This document shows, in pieces, positions 22,526 to 32,746 of a stretch of DNA of 64,000 nt; position 1 is the first letter of the stretch; the number at the start of each line of letters is the position of its first letter. A program made the translations under genes and the position numbers. Location of the stretch: NCBI GenBank assembly GCA_018296165.2, contig JACKQL020000183.1, positions 1 to 64,000 of the forward strand, in the 5' to 3' direction. The notes beneath the pieces are model-generated. The model was not told where the DNA came from. It worked only from the letters and a program-made list of their open reading frames with translations, and ran no database searches. The DNA comes from Termitomyces sp. T153. Taxonomy: Eukaryota > Basidiomycota > Agaricomycetes > Agaricales > Lyophyllaceae.

Positions 22526-23307
22526 TGTCAGGTTCCACTGACGATGGGGGCTCAGTACACTGGCAAGTCCTTACTGGGCGGACGCAATGTCCTGCGCTTA
22601 TAACCAGGCATCCGGAGTTGGAGCAGAGGTGGGGAAGCTTGTGAGGGGCCCCTAGGGAGAGCAGCCCGAGTAAGTCCTGAGTGATTCGGAGGGGTCTAAG
22701 ACCGGAAGTACTGATCGTTGACCCAGGTCGGGTGTCAGGGCTAGTTAGCGGGCGCACACGTAGATTGCGGGGTAGGCGGAGGCTTCTCGGTTGATGGGGG
22801 GTGGGATCGGGGCTGGACAGGGGGTTACCGGGCTTGGTGGGTTCCAGGGCCGAGCAGGTAGCGAGGTCTGGTGTTGTCGTTAAGAATGTTCAGGTACTTA
22901 TATACCGACTACTGGGTGCCTCCGAGGGCGGTGGATATGATGGCGGGGGTCGACGGAGCTGTGCTGAGTCGACGGGTATCGGGTACAATCCAAGGTTGGG
23001 CCGCGGCGGTATTCTGATGGGATCAGTTGGGGGCGTGGCCGCTCTGGGGACGTCGTGGCACTCCGGGACGGGTCGGGTGAACTAGGGTAGGGGGTCGGGG
23101 ACGTATGACGTGGCCAGGAACGGTGGGGGAAGGTCTCAAGGGGGTGTTGATGGCTATGGATAGGGAGTTGCCATCGGGGTTTGCCAGAGAAGCGTCGGAG
23201 TTGCCCAGTGTGGGCGTCGAAAATGTGGGCGGGGTTCCGGGGAGTTAGGCAGGAAATCGGGAGGGGTTGGGGGCAGTGTCTAGGGATCTAGGGAGCGGGT
23301 CGTAACA
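22526..23307 (-). repeat. 5' LTR of A1 with a 217-bp internal deletion
   Basis: Ends are TGTTACGACCC (outer) and GGAACCTGACA (inner) in element orientation. Compared with the 3' LTR it lacks 217 bases between 22,895 and 22,896, corresponding to 15,692-15,908. The TATA box is kept at the edge of the deletion, but the predicted transcript start and the 13-base self-primer are gone. Full-length LTRs of the family would be about 1.0 kb. Confidence 0.92.
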
Positions 23308-23312
23308 GGTGC

Positions 23313-24880
23313 TTCAAGTTATACTTGCACTAGTTTGAAATGGCAGAGGAGTGGAGTGACTGGAGAGCAGTGTGGTAGAAAGAGAGTGCTGTAAGCTGTA
23401 TGCTTGCTATAGCAACAAGCTGTGAGTGGTACCTTATGTAGTCAACTCTGTAAGTGATTTTCCTCTTTTGTCTGATGCCCACTGATAATATTGTTTCTGG
23501 GCTCCTCTTTAGTTGTTGGATATCACTATAATTTAGTTCTTCTAGCTTGCCTGACAACCTCCTTTTCCTTCAGCACCCCCTTGTGATCAGATAATCACTA
23601 GCAATTTGGGTGCTGTGAAGAGAGTATGCCTTACACTGAAAAGTGATGAGGAGACACAGGGACAATGTAGTGATGTTTTAGGGGCCTGGTGGTTTTGGCA
23701 AGGCAGGCAAGGGGAAAGCCAAGGCAGTTGAATCAGAGGTAAGGTCTTCCTTATCTCATCACTAGCAGTTGTGTTGCTAACTTAGCACACAGGATTCTAA
23801 AGATGACAGCAATGTTGCTACAAGTCCTGTGGCATTTCCCAGCAAATGCAAAGAACCTAAGAAGAAAAAAGGAAAAGCTAGAGGATGTTGAGTGGAAATT
23901 TGATATAAATTTTTCTGGTGACACTTTTCATAGCAATGGTTGCTAATACTGGCAGATGTGGACCACCTTTTCCAATACCCCATCTAGGAGGATCCTATGT
24001 GCCCAAATCCAGTCTGCCCAATCATGGCAGTAAGGCTTTTATGGGAATAGGCAAAACCTTATGCAACACACCCCTCCACCCAGATGCTGGCTTGTTGGCC
24101 AGCCACTCCTCCCATCTTCTCCCAACTTCTGCCTCCACCTGGGACACCCCACCCTTGATACCACTAGGCACTCCTCCACCCCCTCCACAATTCATGCCTC
24201 CAGCTGAGCCAATAACTCCCACAACCTCTGCATCTCCAAAGTCCACTCTGTGGCTGTCTGTACAGTGACACTCTGCTCTTGCCATGCTGCATCTCTGTAC
24301 CCCTGTGCAACATCCCTGTCCCTCTGCATTGCATCCCAGTCCTCACCCACCCTTCAATGCTCTTCCTCCCATGCTGCCAACAGCCTTGTCAACCCCTCCA
24401 CTTGTCAGCACAAGAGTTGCATAGCCTGCCTAGGTATAGGGAGTATACAACAGTGTTGGACAAAGGTAGAGGATCAGGGATGATGGAGATTGGGATGAAA
24501 AGGAAGGTAGCAGTCTCTGCTGCTGCATGACAGGCATTCCTCAAGCAACAGGGGACAGTAATTCCTTGTTTTCCTCTAGTGACTGTTGCTAATGACCTTC
24601 TTAGTGTGACAACTGCTGGGCAATGAATGACCCAGAGTCCTGTTGGCACCTGACAGGGGCCCAGCCTATTATGGCTGCAATGCTATAAGAAAGGCTTTTC
24701 CTCTAAGAGGCACACTCTTTATTGGCAAGGCAGCAAATTAGTCACCAGATCACTAAGCAAGATCAAGCTTTTGATTGAGACAACTCTGGACACAGTAGCC
24801 TGTGACCTGACCTCTTTTCCCCAGTATGCATATGAACAATCTCACCTAACCTCAAGAAAGAGGCCTGTAGCTCTTGATTC
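23313..24880 (+). other. Unassigned CpG-poor DNA with a possible gene fragment
   Basis: No recognisable domain. On the plus strand at 23,680-23,735 a Gly/Lys-rich stretch (GPGGFGKAGKGKAKAVESE) ends at a GTAAGG donor, and after a CACAG acceptor near 23,792 a lysine-rich stretch follows (SKCKEPKKKKGKARGC, to 23,891). This could be two exons of a basic nuclear protein captured or left from an older element. A Pro-rich frame (23918-24268) follows without recognisable motifs. Confidence that anything here is expressed is low. Confidence 0.3.
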
Positions 24881-24884
24881 ATCC

Positions 24885-25015
24885 CAGACCCAACCTCACT
24901 TTGTTGAGCTAGGTCCTTGTATTTCAAACTCAATGCTAAGTCCCAGACCCAACCTCACTTTCTTTCATTGGTCATTGTATTTCAAACTCAATGCTAAGTC
25001 CCAGCCCCAACCTCA
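24885..25015 (+). repeat. Short tandem repeat, about 57-60 bp unit, two and a half copies
   Basis: The text CCCAGACCCAACCTCACTTT...TGTATTTCAAACTCAATGCTAAG occurs at about 24,886-24,944 and 24,943-25,002, with the opening of a third unit (CCCAGCCCCAACCTCACT) at 25,002. It lies just downstream of the Helitron coding end, in its probable 3' flank. Confidence 0.8.
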
Positions 25016-26286
25016 CTGGTATATATCAGAAATGCTGAAAGCTATAAAAGTTAGTACTAACCAAGCAATTATTGAAACTGTCACACTTACATTTGTGACC
25101 CATTGAGAATATCTATACTACACTGTCTAGCTATATACATTAAGTGCTGAAGTTCATAGAAGTTAGCAATTTGTTGCTTGTATCCAGCAAAAGTTATACT
25201 TACATTTGTAAACCATTCAGTCTTTCTTGATGTGTTTTCTGGGTCCAAAACGACTTTGATACAATCTCCTGATGTGCACTGAGAAAGTACAACATAAAGT
25301 TTGCCATGTGCAAGAACTCCTGATCAAAGGTCCAATCCAACATGCTTGACTGATTGACCCTGAGACTTGTTGATTGTCATAGCAAAGGCCAATCAAACTG
25401 GGAATTGTCTCCTCCCCAATGGAATTGGCAAATCTTCTTTGGAAACATCCATATTGATTCTTGGAATCAAAACAATTGATCCTGCAAACTTGGCATCCCT
25501 ACTGATGATCTGACATCTAAGAACTCTGGTGCTGATGTTGGTGACAATTATTCTTGTCCCATTGCAAAGTCCTTTGGTTGTATCCAGATTCCTGGGCAGC
25601 ATGACAGGAACACCAATCTTCAGAGCCAATTTAGCCAAAGGCAAACTGCTGGCTCTGAGAGAGTGGAGGTATTCCATTAGATACAATCCTAGGCCATCAG
25701 GATTCCCATCATCAGATATAATAGTCTGCACTCTGCAAGATTTTCTCTTCTCCTGGACATTTCTGCAGAACTTCTGATTTGATATCCTCTACATCAGAGT
25801 CCTTGGCAGAAAGAATGGTATGGTCCAGATAATGTTGATCATCTTGATGGTGATCAATGTGGAGGATAAGTGGAAGAGATTGTTCCAGTGACAGAATTGT
25901 CATCACAGATCATGGTTTCTGGAAGTTGTACTGTTTCTCCAAGCCCCAGGTTGTTTCCAGCACCAACACACAATAACCAAGCTGCATGAGCAATGTTATC
26001 AGGAGTCTGATGCAATCTCATGTTTTGAACCAAGTAGTGGACTTGAATCTGATCCAAAAGTCTTCCCCTTTTGAGTGAAGCAGCAATTATCTGCTGCCTG
26101 AGTCCTTGTTGGATAACTGGGAGACTTTGCCAAAAATCTCCTCCAAACACCACAGTAACTCCACCAAAAGGAACATCCTTTTCCAGAATGTCTCTAAACT
26201 CTTGATTCACAGAGCCAATGGCATTTTTGTGTTGCATTGGGACTTCATCCCAGATGACAACTTTGGTCCAGAGTGAGAGTTGAGAC

Positions 26287-26751
26287 TGTAAGGGGATGAC
26301 CCTTCAGTGGGTAGTCCAACCCTATCTTGGGCTTAGCCCCATGGTACATTACCAGACCAGCTGCCTGATCTACTTCCTTTTCCTCTTTCATCTTGTTTAG
26401 TTAGCCCTTCGTGGTCATTGGACTCTATTTCTCCATTGACATATTCATAGTCATTACTGCTTAGCATCCCCAGGCCACTTACCACATATAGCATTAGTCA
26501 TAGCATAGCCATGGATGTAGTATTTAAGCCAGTTGCAAGGATAGAATATCCTTTGACTGATCAATAGCAGTGTTCCCCAGGCTTATCCAGTGAACCAATT
26601 GTGAGAACCCCAGTGTTGCTACCTTGCTCAGCTCACTGTGCTTGCCCCTTGCCTGCCTCTCAGCTGCCATTCTGCTCCTTTGATGCTTGTTTGTTGCTTG
26701 TGCTTGCTTGCTCTAGCCAGGTTCATCTGTGGAGTGTTCATTCCCCTCACA
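26287..26751 (+). repeat. 5' LTR of element E
   Basis: TGTAAGGGG...CCCCTCACA, 465 bp, the same length as the partner LTR. It contains TATTTAAG at 26,521-26,528 and the self-primer sequence at 26,555-26,564. Confidence 0.92.
26521..26564 (+). promoter_or_regulatory. TATA-like box and predicted start with self-primer, element E
   Basis: TATTTAAG is followed 34 bases later by GACTGATCAA (26,555-26,564). This 10-mer is the reverse complement of TTGATCAGTC at the primer-binding position. The core TGATCA is itself palindromic, which weakens the match somewhat, but position and spacing parallel family A. Confidence 0.6.
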
Positions 26752-26753
26752 TC

Positions 26754-26763
26754 TTGATCAGTC
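26754..26763 (+). other. Primer-binding site of element E (self-primer type)
   Basis: Two bases inside the 5' LTR end, TTGATCAGTC is the exact reverse complement of GACTGATCAA within the LTR. No TGG opening for a tRNA primer is present. Confidence 0.6.
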
Positions 26764-26833
26764 CCTACATTGTCTGCACCTCTAGCCTACAACATCCAAC
26801 CTAACACCTACTCTTGGCCTCAACATAACTTCT

Positions 26834-27406
26834 ATGGACTCTATGCCAACTCTATCTGATGCTTTTGCTGACCCAGAATCTACTGTTGAGAGATTGCTAA
26901 CTCTTGCCTCTAGGCTTGAGAGCAGACTAGTGGTGCTCAAGTCTAGTCATACACCTATGCCTGTTGCCACAGTTGCTTCTGCCCAAACAGCCTCACAGCC
27001 TAGTATGGGTGGCCATGCTGTTTCTTTGGGCTCTGCAAAACAGTCAGCTCCACCTGGGCAGCTGAAGCCCAAGTCCTCCACCAAACGCTCTACCATGCCC
27101 ACCTCTCATATTCCCCAATGTGTAACATGTGCTACCTCTAATGCTCCCCTTGCCATCCCCTTTGCTTGGGACCTCCCTCCTATGGATGGCCACACCCCAT
27201 GTTTTAAGTACGTAGTTGAACTCCCTGACTCTCTTGTTGCACATGTGGTTGGTGACCAGGGGCAGGGCCTTAAACAAGCCCTTGACATTTCTGGTGCCTG
27301 CTTGGCAGCCTTCACAGTTAGCTCAGCTGGAGGAGACCACCAGTTTGTCTCTATCCAGGGCTCTAATCAACAGATTGGAGAAGCCCTTGTGGTTATTGGA
27401 AAGTAG
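26834..27406 (+). CDS. Gag-like ORF of element E, 190 residues
   Basis: The ORF starts 83 bases inside the LTR with MDSMPTLSDAFADPESTVERL, then a helical stretch (TLASRLESRLVVLKSS), a Ser/Thr/Pro-rich middle and a C-terminal half with DLPPMDGHTPCFKYVVELPD. No CCHC knuckle is visible. A second frame (27455-27844) continues the same composition and may be the rest of the protein after a frameshift or stop. By position this is gag; I do not recognise the sequence. If made, it would be the only protein of a non-autonomous element. Confidence 0.55.
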   Translation: MDSMPTLSDAFADPESTVERLLTLASRLESRLVVLKSSHTPMPVATVASAQTASQPSMGGHAVSLGSAKQSAPPGQLKPKSSTKRSTMPTSHIPQCVTCATSNAPLAIPFAWDLPPMDGHTPCFKYVVELPDSLVAHVVGDQGQGLKQALDISGACLAAFTVSSAGGDHQFVSIQGSNQQIGEALVVIGK

Positions 27407-27853
27407 ATAGCCAAGAAGCAAGTCCATGTACTGCAGAAGTAATACTCAGGCAATGTGGCACCAGCAGTTGCTGTGCTGGCACCTTTGGGATCCACTGCAT
27501 TGTCCACCCCAACTTCTACCAGGCTAGGAGCACCTTTTTCTAGCACTCTGGCAGTAGCATTTACTACTGTTACCATGGCCCCTACCCCTTCTACCCAGCA
27601 ACCCCCATCTCTCCTTCCAGGCTTGTCAATGTTGAGCATTCATGGGGGGGTCACACTGGCCTCTCCAATGGACATGACTTCTCCTATGACCCTCTCTACA
27701 CCAGCACCTGAAGCATTGGCCCCAATCATACAATATGCCTTTGGACATTACTCCAGGGGGGCAGAACCAGCTATTGCACATTGTAGCCAGCCATATCAGG
27801 GATGGGGAAGAGCATCTGAATGCCATAGCTTTTTGTTAGGTTGACAAACCTTC

Positions 27854-27870
27854 AGGAGGGGGGGGGGTGA
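27854..27870 (+). other. Polypurine tract of element E
   Basis: AGGAGGGGGGGGGGTGA immediately precedes the 3' LTR start TGTAAGG. The position is that of the plus-strand primer of LTR elements. Family B copy B3 has the same arrangement (G run, TGA, TGTCAGG) at 61,068-61,081 on the minus strand. Confidence 0.8.
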
Positions 27871-28335
27871 TGTAAGGGGATGACCCTTCAGTGGGTAGTC
27901 CAACCCTATTTCAGGCTTAGCCCCATGGTATGTTACCAGACTGGCTGCCTAATCTACTTCCTATTCTCCTTTTGTCTTGTTTAGTCAGCCCTTTGTAGTC
28001 ATCAGACTCTATTTCTCCAGTGATGTATTAATAGTCATTACTGCTTAGCATACCCAGGCTGCTTCCCACATATAGCATTAGTCATAGCATAGCCATGGAT
28101 GTAGTATTTAAGCCAGTTGCAAGGATAGAATATCCTTTGACTGATCAATAGCAGTGTTCCCCAGGTCTATCCAGTGAACTGATTGTAAGGACCCTAGCAT
28201 TGCTACCTTGCTCAGCTTGCTGCGCTTGCCCCTTGCCTGCCTCTCAGCTGCCATTCTGCTCCTTTGATGCTTGCTTGTTGCTTGTGCTTGCTCACTCTAG
28301 CTGGGTTTATCTGCAGAGTGTTTGTTCCCCTCACA
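27871..28335 (+). repeat. 3' LTR of element E
   Basis: 465 bp, TGTAAGGGG...CCCCTCACA, followed by the target duplication GAGAC. Differences from the 5' LTR are nearly all C/T or G/A. Confidence 0.92.
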
Positions 28336-28864
28336 GAGACAATTGAGTTCCTCTTTTGATATTGGCAATGGATGCATCCAGAGCAGGAATGGGGATTTTG
28401 AACCTTGAATCTGCAGTTCTACCACCCTCCAGCAATAAGGCAGCAATCTTAGATGATGCTACACATAATGCCACATCTCCATTGGACCAAACAGCAGAAG
28501 CCAAAATGTTGCAGATAAATGTTTTGCCACATCCATCTGCACTGTGAATGAATATCATCTTGCCCAAGTTGTTGTCCACAAAGTCCATAACTTCATTGAA
28601 GGCCCCCAGCTGTTTGTCATTAAACCTGTCCATGTTTTCATCCACTCCTCTCTTCAACTCCTCAACATCATAATCTGTTTCTTCTTGCAACAGTCTATTC
28701 CCTAAAATCATCATTTTAGCAGCATCAATATCATATCTGTATACAATGGCCAACTTACCTGGAACTACATTCCAAACTTGTTGAGGTTCTGGCATGGTGG
28801 CAAAGTCTTGAAGAGTCTTGCCAAAATTCTTCAGGTTATCATTGATCAGATAAAGGCCATAGTC

Positions 28865-31800
28865 TCAGACATCTTCATCAGTAAAGACTCTGTCCCTGTA
28901 CTGCCTGATATTCTCCAATCTGTGTTGAGAATCATCACAAATGGAGTGCTTGAATTTGTCCCATAGAGCCTCTAGAGTGGTAGGTGCACAGTGGAATAGA
29001 ATAGTACAAAAGAGCTGTCTGAGAGCTGATCCTGATTGGATTGGAGCAGCTTCAGGAAGACATTGCCTCCATTCTGCATCATCTTCCAAAAGACCAAGGG
29101 TCTTGCATGCCTCCTTGTAAATAGGATAGGTGCAGCCATTGACTGTCCTGAGATCAGTCCATGATGTTGCATTGGTCACAACTATCAGGAGCATTCTGAG
29201 GTAGAACCTTTCTCCCTGTTTTGGTGAAGCAAAGTACATCCTCCCAATAGCTGTTCCTCTTTGCCTCTCCATTCAAGTCTTTTTGGAAGCTTCATAGACA
29301 AACTTTGTTGGAAAGCTCTGATAGGTGGTGTTGTTATTAGAAAATCTGGTATTGGCTTCAAACCAAGCAGTGAGTGCAGTCTTGTTTGCATCAGGCCTGG
29401 TAGCTGCCATCTCCAAAAGCTCATTATCCTGAAAGTAGACTTCATGTTGGCCCTCCAAATGCACAGGTAATCAATATACAGGGGGATGTTCTCCATGCAT
29501 GTTAAATTCAAAGATGTGCCAACATGATTCAGCTGCAGAGATGTATCTGGCATCCAAGTGTTCCTTGATTTCATCCCTCTGCTCTCCAGCAATCTCCAAA
29601 GTTGTCCTATCATGGCCTTTGTAGATGTACTTGTGAATGTACTTGATGGCTTCCACTGAAGCACAGACCTCCACATTGATGTGACATTTGTACTTGGCTG
29701 AGAGATAAGGGTTGTATGGGACAACATCACAATTGTCATGACAATGACCATTCTTTTCAAAGAAGTGCCCATTGTCAGGCCTGGCATATTGATGATAGCC
29801 ATTATCCCCATATTGAGTAGCCTCTTGAAATTCCTTTGGGTATTTTTTGGAACATTTGCCATCTACCATGCACTTAGCATTGGGTTTGGCAGCTCCACAT
29901 GGACCATGGACCATGTTGGTAGTAACAACCTGACAACAAAGATAAGTTACTGAATCCAGAATTTAAACAAAGCCAATACCTGATACAATTGAGGCTGAGC
30001 AACTGGATCTGGAATTTGGGCAGAGACAATGGAATCCACATCAGGTGCATCCTTGATCCTGAGATGATGGTGGAAAAAGATCAAGATGTGCATGTGTGGA
30101 AGTCCTCTCTTTTGGAATTTAATGATATGAACATAAGCCACACAGCTGCCAAAGAGACCTTCCTTGATCTCCTTCACCACAGCATTTTTCTTGAGTTCAA
30201 AAACTCTGGCAGCAATATCTGGTTGATCAGCAGCTGTTTGCTCCTTCCCATTGACTGCAGGTTCCTTCAAGAGAGCTTCTTCAATTTCTGACCACTTTGG
30301 GTTGGCAGTCATAGTCAAGAAGAGATCAGGTTTTCCAAAATGCCTGAAAATAGCCATGGAGTCCTGGAATAATTGCTGCATTTGTTGTTCACTTCCAGTA
30401 TGAGAGGAAGGAAGGATAACACAATGGCTTTGTGGGGTAACCTCTTCATCTCCAGCAGCAGCATCCACCACTCCTTGATAGACTTCAGTTCTGATCTTCT
30501 TCTGATTATGCTGAACCCAATTCAACTTTGTTTGCTCAGTTGAAGCCCATGCATCAACATATTGCTGAAATAGCCTCCCACTCCAGAGTAGAGCAGCATT
30601 AAATTCCGGAGTTCTTTGTTGAAGCCTATATGCATAGTATGAGGTTTCAGAAACCTTATTTGTTCTTTGTTGCTCTTTTGTTCCATGTCTAGCAAGAACA
30701 TTGACATGGTATCCAGGCTCTCCAATGGGAAGATGATTGTGTAGTGCAATGGAGTGTAATATGGATGTAGATGGCTAATCTGCTTCAATTCCTCTCCATG
30801 CAAGTGCAAGACTATATCAGATTGATTTGATCACTCCTCTGAGCCATATCCTGGAATTACAGCTGCAACTCCCTCCTGTTCATTGGGGTCATTATATGTC
30901 AAGGATCTCCAAAATCAGCTGTAAGCTTGACAGAAAGCCTTTGTGGTTGGCCATCTGGAACTTCTCCTATAATTTGCCTGGCCTGCTTGTATAAGCCAAT
31001 GAAGGGATTGACTCTAGCAAGCATATCTTGCAAAGAAGCCATTATCTGAGGATCAAGCCTGGGATGTGGTCATAAAAGTAGTGTTGTGCATATACAGGAT
31101 GATTGCCTTCAATAGGAAGCAAGGCACCTGTCAAATGATGTAGTTCTCCATTGATCCTAAAGCTGTATGGTCCAGGTCCATTGGTAATAGCATGGTCAAT
31201 TTTGACTCCCAGAGATGTGAATGCAAAGGCTGCATTATATTGACAGATAGATGTTTTAAAAGTGTCAGAGAGAGCATGGTGGCCATGGAGTAGGTTAAGT
31301 AAATCTGCTGGAGCATCTTGAAGCCTGGGCAAATTCACTTGGCCTTGTAAGCAGCACATGCCAAATTTTGGATTATTTCTGGTAGACTGGGTGAGCTTTT
31401 CAGCATCAAAATGTAGAGCTTGGCAGTGTGGACATATGACAGTCATAGGACCAAGATAATGTGGTGCCATCAAATAAGGTTGTCTTCCTCTTGGAATAGG
31501 CTGAACAGGACCAAGCTGTGGTGGAATAGGAAGTCCAAGGGGAGGCTGCTCAGCAGTATTTTGTAGTCCTGCTGGATGATTGGGTAGGGCAGGGTCCAAG
31601 TCTTCTGCAGGTCTTTGTTGAATAGGATCAACATATTCCAAGTCATCATCAGAAGGTAGGTCATCCTGAGGATCTAATGGATCATTTAATTGCTCTGCTG
31701 GTCGATGTCTAGCAGGATCAACATATTCCAATTCATCATCAGAAGGTATATCATCCTGGGGACCCAATGGATCATCAAGGGGAGGATCAAATTGCTCTGC

Positions 31801-31971
31801 TGGTTGATGTTCTGCAGGATCAACATATTTCAAATCATCATCAGAAGGTATGTCATTCTGAATACCTAAACCATTGAAGTCCTCTTCCAGATTAGCTACA
31901 TGTTGCTCTTCCCAGCCTTGAAAGATTCCTTGAGCCATAGTGGCATTCAGATGCCTATGTTCAGGATTCAA
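28865..31971 (-). pseudogene. Rep (HUH) and N-terminal part of RepHel
   Basis: The N-terminal frame (31042-31971) has an acidic repeat region and a zinc-finger-like block (CPHCQALHFDAEKL, GMCCLQGQ) typical of Helitron N termini. The Rep domain has FLTMTANPKWSEIEEAL and the HUH-type motif GLPHMHILIFF. After an intron at 29,930-29,979 (GTATTG...TTGTCAG, 50 nt) comes VHGPCGAAKPNAKCM and the two-Tyr catalytic helix YIHKYIYKGHDR. The region 28865-29272 links Rep to the helicase (SPKQGERFYLRMLLI). Several stops between 30,530 and 31,040 show decay. Confidence 0.85.
31620..31870 (-). repeat. Acidic tandem repeat in the Helitron N terminus
   Basis: Three units of about 33-37 residues built on DIPSDDDLEYVDPAxHRPAEQ and LDDPLGPQD occur in succession. 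At DNA level the phrase TCATCATCAGAAGGTA recurs three times on the plus strand. The repeat is not part of any known catalytic domain. Confidence 0.8.
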
Positions 31972-32096
31972 ATCTATATGCTTTTCAACTTTATTAGTGA
32001 AAGTACCATTTAAATCTCTCTTGAGCTAACCTCTGGCATAAATTGCTCTTCTTCCTCTCTTTCTCTCTCCTGGCTCAGAATAGCCAAAGCTTGTTG

Positions 32097-32531
32097 TTAC
32101 CTCTCCTGCTCTTCAGCTATAGCAATTTGTCTGAGCTTTTGTTGCTCTTGCAGCACTGCAAGTGCCTCCTCTTGCTGCCTCTTCTGCTCTTCAGCCAGAG
32201 CAATATGTCTCAGCCTTTGTTGCTCTTGGAAGGCTGCTAGTGCTTGCTGCTGTTCCCTCTGTTTCAGCCTTTGTTGCTCTTCAAATAGAGCTAGTGTGTG
32301 AGGGGGAGGTGGTATCATCATGGGCATATGTTCTGGTGCAGGAGCTTTTATAGCAGCAGGCAGAGGAGGCACCAATCTAGGTAAGAGATTCTGTAAAGGG
32401 GCATTCCATCCTGCAAGTAAAACAGTTTCAGGAATGACCATAGAAAATGGATCATGAGCAGGTGCTAGCTGCCTAATAGGTCTTCCTGAAAAGCCAGAAG
32501 TGGTAGCTATAGATTGGTGATTAAGCCTCAA
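32097..32531 (-). CDS. Gln/Glu-rich coiled-coil ORF beside the Helitron
   Basis: The 144-residue frame has a Pro-rich middle (VPPLPAAIKAPAPEHM, MIPPPPHTL) and a C-terminal half of near-repeats such as EEQQRLKQREQQQALAAFQ and EEQKRQQEEALAVLQ, strongly predicted coiled coil. One stop separates it from text that continues toward the RepHel start at 31,971, so it may be an N-terminal extension of the Helitron protein that has acquired a stop, or an independent ORF of the element. Function unknown. Confidence 0.5.
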   Translation of the reverse strand: MRLNHQSIATTSGFSGRPIRQLAPAHDPFSMVIPETVLLAGWNAPLQNLLPRLVPPLPAAIKAPAPEHMPMMIPPPPHTLALFEEQQRLKQREQQQALAAFQEQQRLRHIALAEEQKRQQEEALAVLQEQQKLRQIAIAEEQER

Positions 32532-32539
32532 TCCCTAGA

Positions 32540-32650
32540 TCCTATATCTCTAGATCCTACAGATTGATTGTTACACCCAGTTCCCATACCTCCAGATCCC
32601 ATAGATTGATTGTTACCCCCAGTTCCCATACCTCCAGGCCCCAATTGAAG
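32540..32650 (-). repeat. Minisatellite, 43-bp unit, about two and a half copies
   Basis: The plus-strand phrase AGATTGATTGTTAC is followed each time by CCAGTTCCCATACCTCCAG, at about 32,563-32,603 and 32,606-32,646. On the minus strand it translates to repeated NNQSMGSGGMGTG units. It lies between the Helitron-side ORF and the gag-like remnant. Confidence 0.8.
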
Positions 32651-32746
32651 TTGTGGGACAACTACAATATTGATCTGTTCCAAAGATCTATTGGTTCTAT
32701 TTGCACAACAATCATCAGAATCTGTCATTTAATGTCCATTATTTGG

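Larger units (their letters stand above)
15322..23307 (-). mobile_element. LTR retrotransposon A1 (Ty3/Gypsy, family A), complete ends, 7,986 bp
   Basis: The element is bounded by TGT...ACA LTR ends and a perfect 5-bp target duplication GGTGC (15,317-15,321 and 23,308-23,312). On the minus strand the order is 5' LTR, primer-binding site, gag with a CCHC knuckle, two protease domains, RT, RNase H, integrase, 3' LTR. It is CpG-rich and only lightly decayed, but not functional: several TGA stops have replaced apparent CGA codons, the RT motif-A Asp is Asn, the 5' LTR has lost 217 bp including the transcript start, and a deletion joins the integrase end to the 3' LTR. The decayed relative A2 lies at 49,735-59,665 on the other strand. 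Confidence 0.93.
26287..28335 (+). mobile_element. Small LTR element E without pol, 2,049 bp, nested in the Helitron
   Basis: Two 465-bp LTRs (26,287-26,751 and 27,871-28,335) start TGTAAGGGG and end CCCCTCACA. They are flanked by a perfect target duplication GAGAC (26,282-26,286 and 28,336-28,340). The interior is only 1,119 bp and encodes one gag-like ORF; no protease, RT or integrase text exists, so it must have been mobilised by another element. LTRs differ mostly by transitions, so the insertion is not recent. It is younger than the Helitron it interrupts. Confidence 0.93.
25130..28795 (-). pseudogene. Pif1-type helicase part of RepHel, split by element E
   Basis: Right of element E (28331-28795): the Walker A region FIHSADGCGKTFICNILAS (GCGKT) and LCVASSKIAALLLEGGRTA. 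Left of it: WTKVVIWDEVPMQHKNAIGS (Walker B, DEV), FGGVTVVFGGDFWQSLPV, then LKIGVPVMLPRNLDTTKGLC, NGTRIIV, and near the end AMTINKSQGQSVKHVGLDL and YVVLSQCTS. These are the Pif1/RecD motifs in order. Removing the 2,049-bp insertion and one copy of GTCTC makes GTQLSL run directly into WTKVVIWDEV. The frame is otherwise broken at about 25,735 and 25,390. Confidence 0.88.
25130..31971 (-). mobile_element. Helitron with a RepHel gene, interrupted by LTR element E
   Basis: On the minus strand an N-terminal region, a rolling-circle Rep (HUH) domain and a Pif1-type helicase follow in the usual Helitron order. The coding region is CpG-poor and carries stops and shifts. Element E (26,287-28,335) sits inside the helicase with a 5-bp target duplication. 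The Helitron termini (5' TC, 3' hairpin and CTRR) were not located with confidence: the coding text ends near 25,130 and the left boundary should lie shortly beyond. ORF 32,097-32,531 may extend the element to the right. Confidence 0.88.

Noticed and set aside
22492..22757. Gag of A1 starting further upstream, as the open frame allows
   Set aside because: The extension runs through the primer-binding site into the LTR; the ATG after the primer site matches the start seen in A2.
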